This document shows positions 1-6,370 of a DNA stretch of 9,135 nucleotides, piece after piece. How positions within the stretch are numbered: the stretch's first letter is position 1; each line of letters opens with the position of its first letter. The position numbers and the translations under genes are program-made. The DNA is from Bacteroidota bacterium (GTDB lineage: Bacteria; Bacteroidota; Ignavibacteria; UBA10030): positions 2,362 to 11,496 of the forward strand of contig DMMN01000282.1 in NCBI GenBank assembly GCA_003453835.1, written 5' to 3'. The notes under the pieces were generated by a model. It was not told where the DNA came from, did not search any database, and saw only the letters and a list, made by a program, of their open reading frames with translations.

Positions 1-14
1 CTTGCGGCGTTCGG

Positions 15-70
15 GCGGGCAGGGGATGGCGCACACCCGCCTGCCAGCAGGCGGGCAGGGATTGACACGG
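15..70. repeat. GC-rich palindromic repeat (copy C)
   Basis: A perfect 9-bp inverted repeat (CCCGCCTGC at 36-44 and GCAGGCGGG at 47-55, 2-nt spacer) lies inside a GC-rich block. The string GCGGGCAGGG occurs on both sides of it (15-24 and 51-60). The flank GGATGGCGCAC at 24-34 recurs exactly at 6132-6142, and the following TTGACACGGAT resembles the CACGGAT-rich flanks of the copy near 6126-6370. I infer a non-coding interspersed repeat; its role is unknown. Confidence 0.6.
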
Positions 71-98
71 ATATTGAATCATGGGACAATCCATCTGT

Positions 99-264
99 CT
101 ATACCCATCCTAAACAGCTTGGCCTTGAAACTTCATGTCCCCGCTCGGTGATGATATGTATGCAATCGGTGGACGGATTCCAGGTATCCCCGGCCCAAGA
201 CTTTATGCGCCTCAATAGCCGCACCAATGATCTTGTAGGTCAAGTCTTCAAAGAGAAGCTCTGC
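99..264 (-). pseudogene. GxxExxY-type protein remnant (PD-(D/E)XK superfamily), frameshifted
   Basis: Read on the minus strand from 249, the frame gives EDLTYKII followed by GAAIEAHKVLGRGYLESV. This matches the N-terminal signature of the GxxExxY family, small proteins assigned to the PD-(D/E)XK nuclease-like superfamily and usually about 120-130 residues long. There is no ATG/GTG/TTG before it: the codons preceding EDL are GAG CTT CTC TTT, and an in-frame stop lies at 265-267. After ESV (ending at 172) the frame fails. The family-like continuation IITERGHEVSRP resumes in another frame from about 155 and stops at 99-101. The spacing is about 5 nt shorter than expected, which fits a small deletion. 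The C-terminal half is not recognisable. I conclude that this is a decayed 5' fragment and not a working gene. Confidence 0.6.
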
Positions 265-277
265 TTACTTGCCTTTA

Positions 278-358
278 TCGGTGTTCATCCCTGCCTGCGC
301 CCCGCTCCCCCGAAGCGGCAGCGAGGCGAACAGGCAGGCGTGTGTCATCGGTGGTCAA
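278..358. repeat. GC-rich interspersed repeat (copy A)
   Basis: The block is bounded by an 8-bp inverted repeat (CCTGCCTG at 290-297, CAGGCAGG at 331-338). Its core CCGAAGCGGCAGCGAGGCGA (310-329) recurs base for base at 6323-6342. Both copies are preceded by GTGTTCATCC (281-290 here, 6288-6297 there) and followed by a GTG(T/C)CATCGGTG flank. The repeat therefore includes flanks as well as the hairpin core. It lies downstream of the S9 peptidase gene, where it could act as a 3' structure, but there is no T tract marking a terminator. Confidence 0.7.
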
Positions 359-480
359 AAGAAATCGTCTCTTCTTTCAAACGGGCTTGGTAGTTACACA
401 GGGCGAACAGAAATGCGGCAAGTTCGCGACGTTCCCGTTGCTTACTTGATGTGCTGAAATCCGGAGTGAATCGGCCGCGT

Positions 481-2856
481 CTAACGCCTTGCCAAGTTCG
501 TTTCGAACAGCCTCAAGATCCTCCTGTATTCATCCATCCAGCTTGTGGGCTCCACAAATCCGTGGTCTTCAAGAGGGTAGACGGCCATCTCCCAATTCTC
601 CTTCTTCAATTCGATCAGACGCTGAACGAGGCGAACGGCATCCTGAAAATGGACGTTGACATCGATCATGCCGTGGCAAATGAGCAAGTGACCCTTCAGA
701 CCGGCCGCGTGATAGATGGGCGAGCTGCGCCGGTAGGCGACCGTGTCTTCCTGCGGGATGTTTAGAATGTCCGACGTGTAGCCATGATTGTAATGCGCCC
801 AATCCGTGACGGGTCGAAGTGATGCGCCTGCCGCAAACACTTCGGGCGTCGTGAACATCGCCATCAACGTAATGAACCCGCCGTACGAGCCGCCGTACAT
901 TCCGATACGCTTTGCATCGATACCATGGTTGGTCACGAGCCATCTTGCCCCGTCGACCTGGTCTTCCAGGTCTTTTCCTCCCATGAAGCGATAGATTGCC
1001 GTGCGCCAATCTCTGCCGAGGCCGGCGCTCGCCCGATAATCCATGTCGAGCACGGTGTATCCTTTGTCCGCAAGGAGGTTATGGAACATATACTCGCGGA
1101 AGTAGCTGCTCCACCACTTGTGAGCATTCTGAAGATAGCCGGCTCCGTGCACGAAGATTACCGCGGCGCCGTTCGGCTTCTCCGGTCTGTAAAGTCGCGC
1201 CGGCACATCGGCTCCGTCGCGAGCTTTGAACGTGAGCACTTCGGGTGCGCGCCAGTCATACGATTTGAATTCCTCGGAAGGAGAATCCGTGAGGCGCATC
1301 GCGGTCGCTCCCGCCTTATTCTCCATCACGTAGAGGTCCGGCATTTTGTTGCTAAAGGAGTAGAGAAGGGCAATCCGCCGTTCGTCCGGCGAAAGCGTTG
1401 CCGTGTTCCCTCCTTCCATGCCCGTGATGCGCGTCCTTGTCCCCCCCTCCAGCGGCAGAGAATAGAAGTGCCGCTCGCCGTAGTGTGCTTCATTGCTGCT
1501 GAAGTACCACCGTTTCTTGTCATGAGAGATTGCAGGATTGACCACCTCGAACTTCCCTTTGGTAAGCTGCACCTTCGTCTTACCGTCCGGTGTCACAGTG
1601 TGAAGATGCGACCATCCATCCGCCTCCGAAAGAAACCAGACGCGTTTACTATCCGGCGTCCATCCGACCCCACCACCACCGCCAAAGAATCCTGCCGCAG
1701 GTCCGCCAATCCATGCCTCGTCCGTCTGGCGGTCCAGAAGTGTCCCGAGCCTTGCTTTTTCCGCGTCGAGCAGAACCAGCCAGCGATCCTTGTTGTCTTG
1801 TGAGAAGAGCTGCACGAAGGCGTTTTTGCCGTCATCCGACCAGTACGGCCCGCCGTAGGAAACGGCTCGTGGCGCCGGCTTCTTCTTGGTCGAGTCGTTG
1901 GCTGCCTTCGGGGGAATGACACCAACGATGCTGTCGGGTTTCACCTGAATCATGGAGTCGAGCGCAAGATGGTACACGAAGAACTCAAACGTTGTCTGCG
2001 GCTCTCCAACTTTCGAGCGTGCCGAAATGTCCTCGGTGAACCCGCTTTCCGTAACATAGCTGGGAACGATCGCGTTCTTGGCGGACGTAGCGCTTTGAGA
2101 GAGAATCATTGTAACATACTTCTCATCCGGAGAGAGCATAAGCCCGAAGGCGTTTTTCTGTCCAAGGTGGTACGCTTTTGGTTTTTTGATCTCGAGGAGT
2201 TCTTGAAGCTTTCGTTGAGCATCGCGGTCGGTCTTTCGCTTCTTGAGCACATCGAACAACTCCATTTGTTGGGCTTCGAGAAATTTCTGCAGGTCGGTTT
2301 TGGACGCATCGCTTGGCTTCGGCCCTCGTTGAAGGTTCGTCAATTGCAGCTCCGTTCCCTTGTCGATGTGGCGGACGAAGAGATTCCCGTCGCGCTGGAA
2401 GACGATCTTCTTTTCGTCAAACGAGAACTGCGGACTTGATTCAGCCGCAGTCGTTTGTGTGAGCTGGAGCTCGACATTCCGGCGGACGTCGAGCAGGAAG
2501 ATGTCCCCGCTGCGAATGTACGTCTTCTTCGTTCGGTCTTTGGTGTAGTCGCCAAACTGGGAAGGGAGCATCTTCCGTTCGTCGATCGTCACGCGGCGGG
2601 GCGCTCCACCTTTTGCACTCACGACGTACAATGAATCTCGCGCGTCCTCTTTCTGCCGCCACATGAAGTAGATCTTCTCGCCGTCTTCGGACCAGAAGAG
2701 ATTGCCTGGCGAGGTTCCCATCCATTTCGGGTCCCGCATGATGGTGTCGACGGTGAGCCAGCCTCGGGATGGTGTTGCGGGATTCGGCGCCTGGGAAAAC
2801 ACACCAGAGGCCGTGACGAACAAGAAGAAACAAATCCGCCGGAAGGTGTGTGTCAT
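481..2856 (-). CDS. Secreted S9 family peptidase (prolyl oligopeptidase/DPP IV-like)
   Basis: This serine peptidase of 791 residues probably cleaves peptides, often after proline, in the periplasm or outside the cell. Residues 1 to about 21 form a Sec signal peptide (basic start, hydrophobic core, small residues before SQA). Residues about 45-520 carry repeated PD40-type beta-propeller motifs, such as SPDEKYVTM, GWTPDSKRVWF and LSPDERRIALL. The alpha/beta-hydrolase domain runs from about 538 to the end: FVHGAG near 568-573, nucleophile Ser657 in GGSYGG, Asp732 in HGMID and His765 in EDHGF. The triad is intact and the length is normal for the family. The ATG at 2856 is chosen because AGGAGA lies 8 nt upstream and it begins the signal peptide directly. 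An upstream in-frame ATG at 2979 would add 41 residues encoded by a tandem repeat and bury the signal peptide. The gene stands alone. Its exact specificity cannot be read from the sequence. Confidence 0.95.
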   Translation of the reverse strand: MTHTFRRICFFLFVTASGVFSQAPNPATPSRGWLTVDTIMRDPKWMGTSPGNLFWSEDGEKIYFMWRQKEDARDSLYVVSAKGGAPRRVTIDERKMLPSQFGDYTKDRTKKTYIRSGDIFLLDVRRNVELQLTQTTAAESSPQFSFDEKKIVFQRDGNLFVRHIDKGTELQLTNLQRGPKPSDASKTDLQKFLEAQQMELFDVLKKRKTDRDAQRKLQELLEIKKPKAYHLGQKNAFGLMLSPDEKYVTMILSQSATSAKNAIVPSYVTESGFTEDISARSKVGEPQTTFEFFVYHLALDSMIQVKPDSIVGVIPPKAANDSTKKKPAPRAVSYGGPYWSDDGKNAFVQLFSQDNKDRWLVLLDAEKARLGTLLDRQTDEAWIGGPAAGFFGGGGGVGWTPDSKRVWFLSEADGWSHLHTVTPDGKTKVQLTKGKFEVVNPAISHDKKRWYFSSNEAHYGERHFYSLPLEGGTRTRITGMEGGNTATLSPDERRIALLYSFSNKMPDLYVMENKAGATAMRLTDSPSEEFKSYDWRAPEVLTFKARDGADVPARLYRPEKPNGAAVIFVHGAGYLQNAHKWWSSYFREYMFHNLLADKGYTVLDMDYRASAGLGRDWRTAIYRFMGGKDLEDQVDGARWLVTNHGIDAKRIGMYGGSYGGFITLMAMFTTPEVFAAGASLRPVTDWAHYNHGYTSDILNIPQEDTVAYRRSSPIYHAAGLKGHLLICHGMIDVNVHFQDAVRLVQRLIELKKENWEMAVYPLEDHGFVEPTSWMDEYRRILRLFETNLARR

Positions 2857-2864
2857 TGACAAGT

Positions 2865-2870
2865 TCTCCT
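2865..2870 (-). promoter_or_regulatory. Ribosome binding site deciding the peptidase start
   Basis: The minus strand reads AGGAGA, then 8 nt, then the ATG at 2856. It is one of the few strong Shine-Dalgarno sequences in the window. It supports starting the peptidase at its signal peptide and not at the ATG at 2979. Confidence 0.7.
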
Positions 2871-2914
2871 GATGATGAGCTCCGTGGTGAATGGGCGTGG
2901 TGTGGGAGATGGAA

Positions 2915-2959
2915 GCTGAAAGTCTTTCGGCTGAAAGCCTTTTGGCTGAAAAACTAAGC
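2915..2959. repeat. Three tandem 15-nt repeats
   Basis: Three head-to-tail 15-nt units occupy 2915-2929, 2930-2944 and 2945-2959. The first two are GCTGAAAGTCTTTCG and GCTGAAAGCCTTTTG; the third, GCTGAAAAACTAAGC, keeps only the first eight bases. They sit 59-103 nt upstream of the chosen peptidase start, in its probable untranslated leader. The period is a multiple of three, so it could also be translated if the ATG at 2979 were used, giving an (K/E)RLSA repeat. Confidence 0.6.
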
Positions 2960-3016
2960 AAAAGCGCGGTTGGATTCAATGGAATATTCGGACGAGTTTA
3001 TCTCCCAAAACATAGT

Positions 3017-3071
3017 CAGTCTCAGCGGAGCGAGTCCCGACCTGAGTCGGGACGAGCGAAGGCGAAGACTG
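3017..3071. repeat. Nested inverted repeat with strong GTCCCGAC hairpin
   Basis: A perfect 8-bp stem (GTCCCGAC 3034-3041, GTCGGGAC 3046-3053) closes a 4-nt CTGA loop. An outer pair, CAGTCT at 3017-3022 and AGACTG at 3066-3071, encloses it. The intervening arms are purine-rich (GCGGAGCGA and GAGCGAAGGCGA). No T tract follows on either strand, so it is not a standard intrinsic terminator. It looks like an intergenic repeat unit or an RNA-processing structure between two minus-strand genes. Confidence 0.55.
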
Positions 3072-3273
3072 CACCAAGCAAGCCAATCTGAACACGCGTC
3101 GACTTCGTTGTACTTGTGCTTTGGATTCCCTCTACTGCGCTCTGCGCGATTGACATCTTCTTCTTCCCCCCAGAATGGATAACCTCGTGAATGATCGGGA
3201 GATGGGGGATTGCTCGTTGACGATTCCAGACGAGCGCCATGATTCAGGATTGTTAAGAGAAGGAAGTTGTCTT

Positions 3274-3445
3274 GCAGGCTGTTGAAAAAGCCAAAAGCAT
3301 CTGCCAGGAAGACACAAAGTCACTAAGAAGATAAAATGGAAGAGCATGATCCGAAGTACATTACGGTTCAGATGCTGTTTCACCTAAAACAGCTTTGTGT
3401 CTTCGCGTCTTCGTGGCTCACAAAAAGTGTCATTCAACAACCTGC
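3274..3445. repeat. 172-bp palindromic element with terminal inverted repeats
   Basis: The ends are GCAGGCTGTTGAA (3274-3286) and TTCAACAACCTGC (3433-3445), a 13-nt inverted repeat with one mismatch. Further inside, GCCAGGAAGACACAAAG on the left mirrors GCCACGAAGACGCGAAG read on the minus strand at the right. A perfect 7-bp hairpin (GCTGTTT 3374-3380, AAACAGC 3387-3393, 6-nt loop) lies within. It encodes no protein. The architecture resembles a small non-autonomous element or a dispersed intergenic repeat. No clear target-site duplication flanks it. It could also help end transcription of the minus-strand pilus operon. Confidence 0.6.
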
Positions 3446-3534
3446 TTGGTCGTGAGTTCGCACGGGAAAGTATCCCCCCAGGAAGTGCAATCGCTCACAA
3501 CCAAACGTTAGTCGCTGGGAGGGTTGATCAAGAG

Positions 3535-4011
3535 TTATCGAACGGATGGATTAGACGAAGAAGAAAGCTGCCAGCTCTGCCGCTTGTTTTTGTACGAGTA
3601 GCTGACGACTTCGTCGCCGATGTTCAAAACCTTGAGGCCGGCCAGTGTATCTCCCTCTCCGAGGAAAAAGACAGATCCGTCGTGCGACTCGAGCACGGTA
3701 ATCTTCTTCCGGTGACGAACCATGATTCCGGTGAGCCGATACGGCGGTACGGGAGGTTGTTCTCCGAGTTTCGAATCTATGCCGGTCGGTTGAACATGCG
3801 TGGACCTCCGGTGGTCAAACGGATCACGCACATCGTCGCGATAGACATACGGGGGCGTCTCTTTCTCCAGGCCTTCTGTTTCAGCGCCCTGGGGTTCCAT
3901 GGCCGACATCTCGTCCGTGGCGATCGCATCGAGGACCTGATAGGCGATCGTTCCCCAAACGCCAACGAGCGCGCAGGCGAGCAGCCACGTGAATATCTTG
4001 CTGTTTTTCAT
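3535..4011 (-). CDS. PilP/GspC-like inner-membrane pilus assembly protein
   Basis: The 158-residue protein has a short basic start, one membrane segment (about 7-25) and a periplasmic remainder. An acidic linker (about 33-57) leads to the motif RDPF (62-65), characteristic of PilP and GspC proteins. A small C-terminal domain follows at about 90-148 (YRLTGIMV, FFLGEGDTLAGLKVLNIGDE) with the beta-rich pattern of the PilP/GspC homology region. In related systems this domain links the inner-membrane platform to the secretin. PilP is often a lipoprotein, whereas this one has a GspC-like membrane anchor and no lipobox. Its ATG overlaps the stop of the PilO-like gene by 4 nt, so the two are translationally coupled. 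It is the last gene of the operon; no secretin gene follows. Family assignment is firm, but the PilP versus GspC choice is not. Confidence 0.82.
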   Translation of the reverse strand: MKNSKIFTWLLACALVGVWGTIAYQVLDAIATDEMSAMEPQGAETEGLEKETPPYVYRDDVRDPFDHRRSTHVQPTGIDSKLGEQPPVPPYRLTGIMVRHRKKITVLESHDGSVFFLGEGDTLAGLKVLNIGDEVVSYSYKNKRQSWQLSSSSNPSVR

Positions 4012-4544
4012 CGGAGTGAAGGTTTGGGAATCGTGTAGGCGTGTGCCTCAAGGCTTGCCTGCAAGAGAGCGGAACCGGCCTGATCACGAGCGATCTCCAG
4101 GGACCTCAATTGCACGGGAACGCTCCCCGATTCGATCGCGCCTACGAACATTCCGAGTTGATGAAACGATGCCGTCACACTGACTTTCAATCCAGTCTCA
4201 CTCACACTTCCGATCGTTCGCGTCTCCAGCGGGACGAGCGATAGCAGCCGAACGGAATGTTTCCGTGAACCGGCCGCAACGAATTCGATGACGCTCGTTC
4301 GGCTTTGGACAAAGCGCCCCTTTTCTCTCTCGAGCGTTGAGAGGAGAACGCGTTTGCGCGATTCTAACTCGGGTCTCCGTTGCGCAGCCTCGTCGGGCGT
4401 TATCTCCATGCTTTCGCTCTCCTTTACTGCAACGTACAACGCGAGACTCTCCTCCCATCGAGGGAGAACTTCCGTCATCAGCAAGAAAACAAACGCGACG
4501 CCGGAGCCGGCAAGCATGAGCTGATATTTCCCTTTCCTCGTCAT
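4008..4544 (-). CDS. PilO-like (GspM-type) inner-membrane pilus assembly protein
   Basis: The 178-residue protein has a cytoplasmic basic start, one membrane helix (about 8-24), a charged probable coiled coil (about 50-82) and a C-terminal domain (about 84-172). The stretch VTASFHQLGMFVGAIE followed by VQLRSLEI matches the ferredoxin-like fold of PilO, where a hydrophobic beta strand precedes a helix and an LEI strand. PilO normally dimerises with PilN in the periplasm as part of the alignment complex. That fits its place directly after the PilM-PilN fusion. The start ATG overlaps the upstream stop as ATGA (4541-4544), and GGAGGG precedes it by 3 nt. The length is close to usual for PilO. The identification rests on fold pattern plus gene order. 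Confidence 0.82.
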   Translation of the reverse strand: MTRKGKYQLMLAGSGVAFVFLLMTEVLPRWEESLALYVAVKESESMEITPDEAAQRRPELESRKRVLLSTLEREKGRFVQSRTSVIEFVAAGSRKHSVRLLSLVPLETRTIGSVSETGLKVSVTASFHQLGMFVGAIESGSVPVQLRSLEIARDQAGSALLQASLEAHAYTIPKPSLR

Positions 4545-5980
4545 CGTCCCTCCGCCTTCACGGCCGCTTTCACCTCAAACGTGGCCGGAGCCGATAAGGA
4601 AGCCGTCACCGTTTGCAAGCGCTCCGATAGATTGTGCGAGCCGAGGCGAAGAAGCGTCACATCTTTGAACTCCGGCGAAGCCTCGAGGGATTTCAGAAAT
4701 CGGGTGACGTCGTCGTTGCTGGTCGCCTGACCGGAGACGACGAGCTCTGTTCCCCCCTGTTTCCCGGCTCGAATCAGAAGGTGGTCGAACCAAAGTCCTT
4801 CATGAGATGCGGCCGCAACGTCGTGAAGGATTCTGGAGTATTCCGTCCTTCTCACGCGCACGGAAAACGCCTGAACCTTGGCCGCCAGCAAACCAACCTC
4901 GTGTTCCAACGCCCTGACCTTTATGACAGTTGAGTCATTCGAGATGACTCCCGCACTTGCCGATTCGAGCCGCGACTCAAGATACAACGATGCAAGAGTT
5001 GGAAGAAGCAGCAAGAGAAACAGGATGAGTCCGAGAGCCAGAACTCCCCGTCGCGTCAGGGAGCGATACATGCTTGCTTCTGCAAGTTCCCGTTTGTCGT
5101 CTGCCAACAAGTTCACGGGGGAGAGTTCGGGGATAAAGCCTTTTACTGCCAGCCCGGCCGCAACCGCGAATTCGGGACCGAGTCCCCACGGCCTCAACAC
5201 TTCCGCGCGATGCGCTGAATATTCCGATGCGATGGATCCCGTAACAAGGGTGCGGTTTGTTGTAGCGTTCCATGTGTCCTTGAGCGCTCGGGAGTCCGCA
5301 GCGCTCGTAACCATGTGCCGTTCAACGCTTTTCCGACGTCCCTTCTGGAGCGTTGTCAGTTCGAGCGACTGCGCTTCCACAGCGATCAAGGTCAAGTCGT
5401 CCTCGCTGGGAACGATTCCAACGCCGACGAGCGCGGTGAGCGCGTCACGGGTGCCGGCACCGACTGCAAGCAGTTGAAGTCCTGCAAGCTCAACGAAACG
5501 AACCTGATCTTCGATTTCGGTTTTCCGAACAAACGTAATCTCCACCGTCGGACCGGCATCCGAGGATGTCAGCACTTCGTACGCGTAAGAGACTTCGGAC
5601 AACGGGAGGGGGAGCTTCAACAACTTCTCATGATGTTCCCCGATCCACTCGTCCAGATTCTTCACGGAGGATTGAACGGAAGCGACAACATTCTTCACTC
5701 CCTTCGATTGGATACCTACCACCGCGTGCCGGGTCCTCACTCCGTGGCGGTGAAGTGCCTGGACGAGATCGCGGGCGCGTTCGGCCGTTGAAGCATTTTC
5801 ATGAAGCGCGAGCTCGAACGAGCAGACCGGTTGGAAGGCTGCTTTGAACCGGTTGAGGAAGCTCCCGCGCTTCTCCAGCTCCACCACGCGCACGCTGTCA
5901 TCGGTGCAATGGATACCGAGGAGCCGATTGATTCCCGATAATCGTGGAAGGTCGATGCGCTTCAGAATGCCCCGTTCCAT
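4541..5980 (-). CDS. PilM-PilN fusion protein (GspL-like architecture)
   Basis: This 479-residue protein joins two proteins that are usually separate. Residues about 18-282 resemble PilM, the actin-like cytoplasmic protein. LLGIHCTDDSVRVVEL (20-35) corresponds to its first phosphate loop, VELAGLQLLAVGAGTRDAL to the middle domain, LTLIAVEAQSLELTTL (196-211) to the second loop, and RTLVTGSIA (243-251) to the adenosine motif. From about 287, PVNLLADDKRE matches the INLLP start of PilN. A membrane helix (about 312-334), a periplasmic helical region and a PilN-type domain (about 395-460, including DVTRFLKSLEASPEFKDVTLL) follow. All three nucleotide motifs depart from the usual glycine/aspartate pattern, so ATP binding may be lost. 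The start is chosen at the only well-placed ATG; it has little Shine-Dalgarno sequence. It heads an operon with the PilO- and PilP-like genes. The fusion resembles GspL in layout. Confidence 0.85.
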   Translation of the reverse strand: MERGILKRIDLPRLSGINRLLGIHCTDDSVRVVELEKRGSFLNRFKAAFQPVCSFELALHENASTAERARDLVQALHRHGVRTRHAVVGIQSKGVKNVVASVQSSVKNLDEWIGEHHEKLLKLPLPLSEVSYAYEVLTSSDAGPTVEITFVRKTEIEDQVRFVELAGLQLLAVGAGTRDALTALVGVGIVPSEDDLTLIAVEAQSLELTTLQKGRRKSVERHMVTSAADSRALKDTWNATTNRTLVTGSIASEYSAHRAEVLRPWGLGPEFAVAAGLAVKGFIPELSPVNLLADDKRELAEASMYRSLTRRGVLALGLILFLLLLLPTLASLYLESRLESASAGVISNDSTVIKVRALEHEVGLLAAKVQAFSVRVRRTEYSRILHDVAAASHEGLWFDHLLIRAGKQGGTELVVSGQATSNDDVTRFLKSLEASPEFKDVTLLRLGSHNLSERLQTVTASLSAPATFEVKAAVKAEGR

Positions 5981-6023
5981 TTGAAATGCCGAGGGATGCT
6001 TGTGATTATCCGCTTACGTTTGC

Positions 6024-6054
6024 TAAACATACTCTATCTTAACGTCCGGCGCAA
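6024..6054 (-). promoter_or_regulatory. Possible promoter of the PilM-N/PilO/PilP operon
   Basis: On the minus strand TTGCGC (6049-6054) is followed after 17 nt by TATGTTTA (6024-6031), which is close to the Bacteroidota -7 element TAnnTTTG. It lies about 45 nt upstream of the fusion gene's ATG. The -35-like part matches a sigma-70 consensus at only three of six bases, so this is a weak prediction. Confidence 0.3.
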
Positions 6055-6125
6055 GGGGCTGCCTGCATTTCCATCCCGACGGCTTCTCCTGAGTCCGTAT
6101 GAAAGAGCGTCTCACGGAAACCACT

Positions 6126-6370
6126 CACCACGGATGGCGCACGGATTAAGAAAGAGCAGAGGTCAGAGGTCGGAAATCAGAGATCAGTAATTCTTGGCTC
6201 GCTGACTTCTGATGCTCCCATTCACGCAACCTCAGCCTGAGCGGAGGCGGAGGGCTGACTCCCGACTTCTGTTGTTCTGACTTCCCCGTGTTCATCCGCG
6301 TTTATACGTGCCTGCACGTCCGCCGAAGCGGCAGCGAGGCGAGGCGCAGGCGAGTGCCATCGGTGATTAG
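6126..6370. repeat. Large imperfect palindromic intergenic repeat containing copy B of the GC-rich core
   Basis: The left arm begins TCACCACGGATGGCGCACGG. The right arm, read on the minus strand from about 6368, gives TCACCGATGGCAC and then, after an inserted GC-rich core, CGCGGATGAACACGG. Inside, AGGTCAGAGGTCGGAAATCAGA (plus, from about 6159) mirrors GAAGTCAGA...GAAGTCGGGAGTCAG (minus strand of 6255-6284). The core at 6323-6342 is identical over 20 nt to 310-329 and is bounded by GCCTGC (6310-6315) and GCAGGC (6346-6351). I infer a composite non-coding repeat; its function is unknown. It sits in the divergent promoter region, so it could affect expression of either operon. Confidence 0.6.

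Larger units (their letters stand above)
2857..3534. other. Gene-free spacer between the pilus operon and the peptidase gene
   Basis: No convincing gene is seen on either strand in these 678 bases. Open frames of about 60-83 codons exist on the minus strand (for example 3022-3240 and 3132-3383), but they run through repeats and hairpins, lack a plausible ribosome binding site and show no family motif. The spacer holds the peptidase 5' leader with a triple 15-nt repeat, a hairpin block at 3017-3071 and a palindromic element at 3274-3445. The promoter for the peptidase should lie here, but I cannot place it with confidence. Confidence 0.6.

Noticed and set aside
1..70. CRISPR-like repetition of GCGGGCAGGG
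   Set aside because: There are only two copies and no spacer-repeat periodicity. They are explained by the palindromic repeat.
148..457. Two plus-strand open frames at the left end
   Set aside because: They read through the GxxExxY remnant in antisense and through the GC-rich repeat. The apparent peptides are products of the repeat.
925..1803. 292-codon plus-strand open frame
   Set aside because: It lies entirely antisense to the S9 peptidase, whose frame has a complete domain set and catalytic triad. The antisense product is Arg/Pro-rich with no recognisable motif, as expected of a shadow frame in GC-rich DNA.
2857..2979. 41-residue N-terminal extension of the S9 peptidase from the ATG at 2979
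   Set aside because: The extension is encoded partly by a 15-nt tandem repeat and would hide the signal peptide. The ATG at 2856 has a well-spaced AGGAGA.
3022..3383. Two minus-strand open frames (72 and 83 codons) in the spacer
   Set aside because: They overlap each other, run into the hairpin block and the palindromic element, and show no ribosome binding site or family motif.
3397..4038. 213-codon plus-strand open frame
   Set aside because: It is antisense to the PilP-like gene and begins inside the palindromic element. The minus frame carries the RDPF motif and couples to its neighbour.
4878..5477. 199-codon plus-strand open frame
   Set aside because: It is antisense to the PilM-PilN fusion. 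The composition is Ser/Arg/Pro-rich without motifs.
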